Origin: Craterostigma plantagineum
Taxonomy: Eukaryota; Streptophyta; Magnoliopsida; Lamiales; Linderniaceae
DNA: 64,000 nucleotides
Direction: 5' to 3'
Assembly (NCBI GenBank): GCA_027422505.1
Contig: JAPQWV010000005.1
Location: 6,391,501-6,455,500, forward strand
The stretch's first letter is position 1, and each line of letters opens with the position of its first letter. Of the stretch, positions 61,746 through 64,000 are shown in pieces. The notes beneath the pieces are model-generated. The model was not told the origin of the DNA. It saw only the letters and a list, made by a program, of their open reading frames with translations, and searched no databases. Both the position numbers and the translations under genes were made by a program.

Positions 61746-62300
61746 ATGTCTCAACCTACCAATGCCAGCAAAGGGGAAGGCAGCGGATCGTCGGGGCGGG
61801 TCGACCCGCTAATCTGTTACCGCGGCGTTCGACAGAGAAAGAGCAGCAGAAAATGGGTTTCTGAGATAAGAGAGCCCAAAACGCCCAACAGAATATGGCT
61901 TGGAACCTTCAGCTCGCCGGAGATGGCCGCCGTGGCCTATGACGTGGCGGCGTTGGCCCTCAGGGGAAAAGACGCCGAGCTGAATTTTCCTAATTTGGCC
62001 CCTTCTCTTCCTGCGCCTCGCTCTACTTCGCCCAGGGATATTCAGGAAGCTGCCGCCAGGGCGGCGGCGGCGGCCGGTGGTGGGCCGCCGGAGGATGGCT
62101 GGCCGGCGGCGGTGGAGGGCGGTGGCGGCGGGGGTGAGGTGGTGGAGGAGTTTGTTGACGAGGATATGATATTTGATATGCCTAATGTTTTACTGAACAT
62201 GGCGAATGGAATGATGATAAGTCCTCCGAGAATTGGAGGTTATGATGAAGGTGATTATGGGGAAGAGAGTAATTATGGGAACTTATGGAATTATCTTTGA
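61746..62300 (+). CDS. AP2/ERF transcription factor, DREB type (ERF025-027-like)
   Basis: Intronless gene of 184 residues from ATG 61746 ([12 protein letters not shown]); no earlier ATG lies in frame. One AP2 domain, about residues 24-81: [58 protein letters not shown]. Val14 and Glu19 of the domain, the pair that marks DREB factors binding CCGAC (DRE/CRT), are present. After it come an Ala-rich [18 protein letters not shown] stretch, an acidic segment and [20 protein letters not shown], a tail typical of Arabidopsis ERF025/026/027, ending NLWNYL (LWSY-like). Expected nuclear regulator of stress or developmental genes. The acidic tail suggests activation. GC content is far above the surroundings. 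Confidence 0.93.
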   Translation: MSQPTNASKGEGSGSSGRVDPLICYRGVRQRKSSRKWVSEIREPKTPNRIWLGTFSSPEMAAVAYDVAALALRGKDAELNFPNLAPSLPAPRSTSPRDIQEAAARAAAAAGGGPPEDGWPAAVEGGGGGGEVVEEFVDEDMIFDMPNVLLNMANGMMISPPRIGGYDEGDYGEESNYGNLWNYL

Positions 62301-62997
62301 GTATATTTTGATTTCAATCATGAATGAAATATACACCTTTATATATATGCATATCAATGTGACTGTTACTCTTGTAAGAATATATGTTATTTTCTTGTGG
62401 TTTTGAGGGTTTGGTATTGAGAGTGTGTGTTTTACTCAATGCTGTTGCACCTAATAACATATGAGTTTCTGCATTTATTTATTTTTGTATAATTTTATGA
62501 ATTGAAATTCGAAGAGCCTATGAAGAAGACGAAGCATTCCAACAAACCCTAGGGTTGCTTCGAACGAACGTGTGTGTGTCTTTCTAGAAGATAGTCACTT
62601 AAAGTCAACTTGATCATTCACTGAATAATTGGATTATTTTGATACTCTGATTAATAAATACTCCTCGATTTTATATATTTTAAACTTCGGAAAAATGCAT
62701 GCATATTATAAAACTCTGAATTGGTTTTGTAATTATAGTAAGGTTATTACAATCCAGCAGATAGCATATTGAATGTTGAAATAATATATTGTTAATCTAC
62801 TAATTTAATCACAGGGAAACCTACGACGCAATGTGATCAGTTGCCTGAATATAAAATATGATATCTCAAGTTCAATGGCATTGATAATTACGGATTATGA
62901 AACCAAAAATAAGCATATAATTATGATGCTGTTGACTCGACATAAATACATGATGTTGGTTTCTCCTGTACTTCATGCAATTTGTCAAATCTCTCTC
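62301..62997. other. ERF 3' flank; no gene seen
   Basis: AT-rich sequence, with a GTGTGTGT stretch near 62570 and a (CT)n tract at about 62991-63001. No coding frame with support. Confidence 0.4.
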
Positions 62998-63060
62998 TCT
63001 CTAGTGGTTGTGTAGTCTGACATTCAAGTAATAGGTCGTGGGTTCAAATCCCCAACACAT
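62998..63060 (+). repeat. tRNA-like (SINE-type) sequence
   Basis: TCTAGTGGTTGTGTAGTCTG resembles an A-box region, and GTGGGTTCAAATCCCC about 35 bp later contains a B box (GGTTCAAATCC). It cannot fold as a complete tRNA, so it is more likely the head of a short pol-III-derived repeat. It runs straight into the minisatellite. Confidence 0.5.
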
Positions 63061-63069
63061 ATTTTTTTT

Positions 63070-63690
63070 TATATAAGACCCCCCATATTGGGCATGGGAC
63101 TTGTGCTATATAGCAGAGGTCTCGCCCATGCAAGCAGAGGTCCCGCCCTATGCTGCACAGGATGGGCACATGAGACCCGCCCACATTGGGCATGGGACCT
63201 GTGCTATATAGCAGAGATCCCGCCCATGCAAAGCAGAGGTCCCGTCTACATGGGCACATGAGACCCCCCACATTGGGCATGAGACCTGTGCTATATAGCA
63301 GAGGTCCCGCCCATGCAAGCAGAGGTCCCGCCCACATGGGCACATGAGACCCCCCCATATTGGGCATGAGACCTGTGCTATATAGCAGAGGTCCCGCCCA
63401 TGGAAGCAGAGGATGGGCACATGAGACCCGCCCACATTGGGCATGGGACCTGTGCTATATAGCAGAGGTCCCGCCCACATGGGCACATGAGACCCCCCCC
63501 CCCCCATATTGGGCATGGGACCTGTGCTATATAGCAGAGGTCCCGCCCATGCAAAGCAGAGGTCCCGCCTACATGGGCACATGAGACCCCCCCATATTGG
63601 GCATGGGACCTGTGCTATATAGCAGAGGTCCCGCTCATGCAAGCAGAGGTCCCGCCCATTGCTGCACAACATGGGCGCATGAGACTCCCC
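63070..63690. repeat. Minisatellite, about 87-bp unit, seven copies
   Basis: Seven copies of a GC-rich unit, marked by TGTGCTATATAGCAGAG near 63102, 63199, 63288, 63374, 63451, 63525 and 63612. Sub-motifs are CATATTGGGCATGGGACC, AGGTCCCGCCCATGCAAGC and ATGGGCACATGAGACCC, with variable numbers of C after GAGAC. Unit length ranges from about 74 to 97 bp because sub-blocks are duplicated or missing. The long minus-strand open frames are by-products of the repeat. Confidence 0.85.
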
Positions 63691-63831
63691 TAAGGGCATT
63701 AAATTCATTTTTCATTTGAAGGCTACTTTTTTAACGTTGACCACGTCAAAGGCCATTTACTTAAAAATCCCTGTAATCAATTTAGGCAACTTTTAGGAGT
63801 ATATATAATATCTATATTCAATACTATTATA

Positions 63832-64000
63832 TCTATTCTCTTTTATTAAGGGAGAGGGCTTGGTATAAACTGCTAATTCTCCCTTAATTTGGTCTGTCAA
63901 ATTTTTAATTGTGAGTAAAAATAAAAAAATGAAAATATAATTATATCATTCCACGATCATTATTTTGTACCAACGTTCTATAGAAATCAAAAACTGCCAC
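63832..64000 (+). mobile_element. Helitron-like 5' end, runs off the window
   Basis: A|TCTATTCTCTTTTATTAAGG, GGTATAAACTGCTAATTC and TTTGGTCTGTCAAATTTT follow the same order as the starts at 59709 and 13447. The 3' end would lie outside the window. Confidence 0.45.

Noticed and set aside
63044..63708. Long minus-strand open frame of 186 codons
   Set aside because: It follows the 87-bp minisatellite unit exactly and has no domain.

Overview
The window is nuclear DNA from a flowering plant, almost certainly a eudicot. The evidence is AT-rich intergenic DNA, many short GT-AG introns, plant-only families (NAC and AP2/ERF factors, a phytosulfokine precursor, chloroplast NADP-malate dehydrogenase, a fluG/NodGS fusion, S1-type self-incompatibility homologues) and a dense load of Copia, LINE, hAT, Mutator-like, Harbinger, CACTA and Helitron sequences. 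The species cannot be named from the sequence alone. Exon models were built by eye from splice signals, reading phase and family conservation. Phases close exactly for the enolase, aspartic protease, NAC, NADP-MDH, phytosulfokine and fluG genes; the fluG exon 3/4 junction is the least certain.

Region 1 (1-22.3 kb) is accessory. A 5'-truncated plant-mobile-domain gene is followed by an array of palindromic repeats. Then comes a tandem cluster of S-protein homologue (SPH, S1 family) copies, all on the minus strand. Two are intact (16044-16487 and 21647-22087), four are recognisable pseudogenes, and several are short relics. The copies share upstream DNA with a W-box core followed by a TATA box. 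The cluster is riddled with transposons whose target-site duplications can be read directly: hAT (9920-10486, 11110-11642), Mutator-like (8667-9014, 14811-16017, 16657-17082), a LINE with a solo LTR nested in it (18015-19447), Copia pieces and Helitron ends. The Mutator-like element at 14811-16017 carries the first 32 codons of a clathrin-assembly (ANTH/AP180-type) protein gene, so it looks like a Pack-MULE.

Region 2 (23.3-38.4 kb) is a gene block. In order it holds a NAC050/052-like transcription factor (+), chloroplast NADP-malate dehydrogenase (-) with all four redox-regulatory cysteines, a small C18orf32/UPF0729-type membrane protein (+) whose first coding exon is only the ATG, and an 18-exon fluG/NodGS-type amidohydrolase-glutamine synthetase fusion (-). 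The last fluG intron is almost entirely made of abutting Harbinger-type MITEs that share TAA junctions.

Region 3 (38.4-45.6 kb) holds only repeats and no supported gene. Region 4 (45.6-58.2 kb) holds a GPI-type aspartic protease (+), cytosolic enolase (+) and a phytosulfokine precursor (-). Between protease and enolase lies a 4.4 kb element with terminal inverted sequences and a target duplication; its body is about 12 tandem copies of a roughly 324 bp monomer. Enolase and phytosulfokine each contain one GC-AG intron. Region 5 (58.2-64 kb) holds a Helitron-like element with a CACTA MITE nested in it, a DREB-type ERF gene, a tRNA-like sequence leading into an 87 bp minisatellite, and the start of another Helitron-like element running off the end.

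No dedicated new enzymatic system was found. The most unusual structures are the satellite-bodied element at 48839-53227, its smaller architectural relatives, and the SPH cluster with its Pack-MULE.
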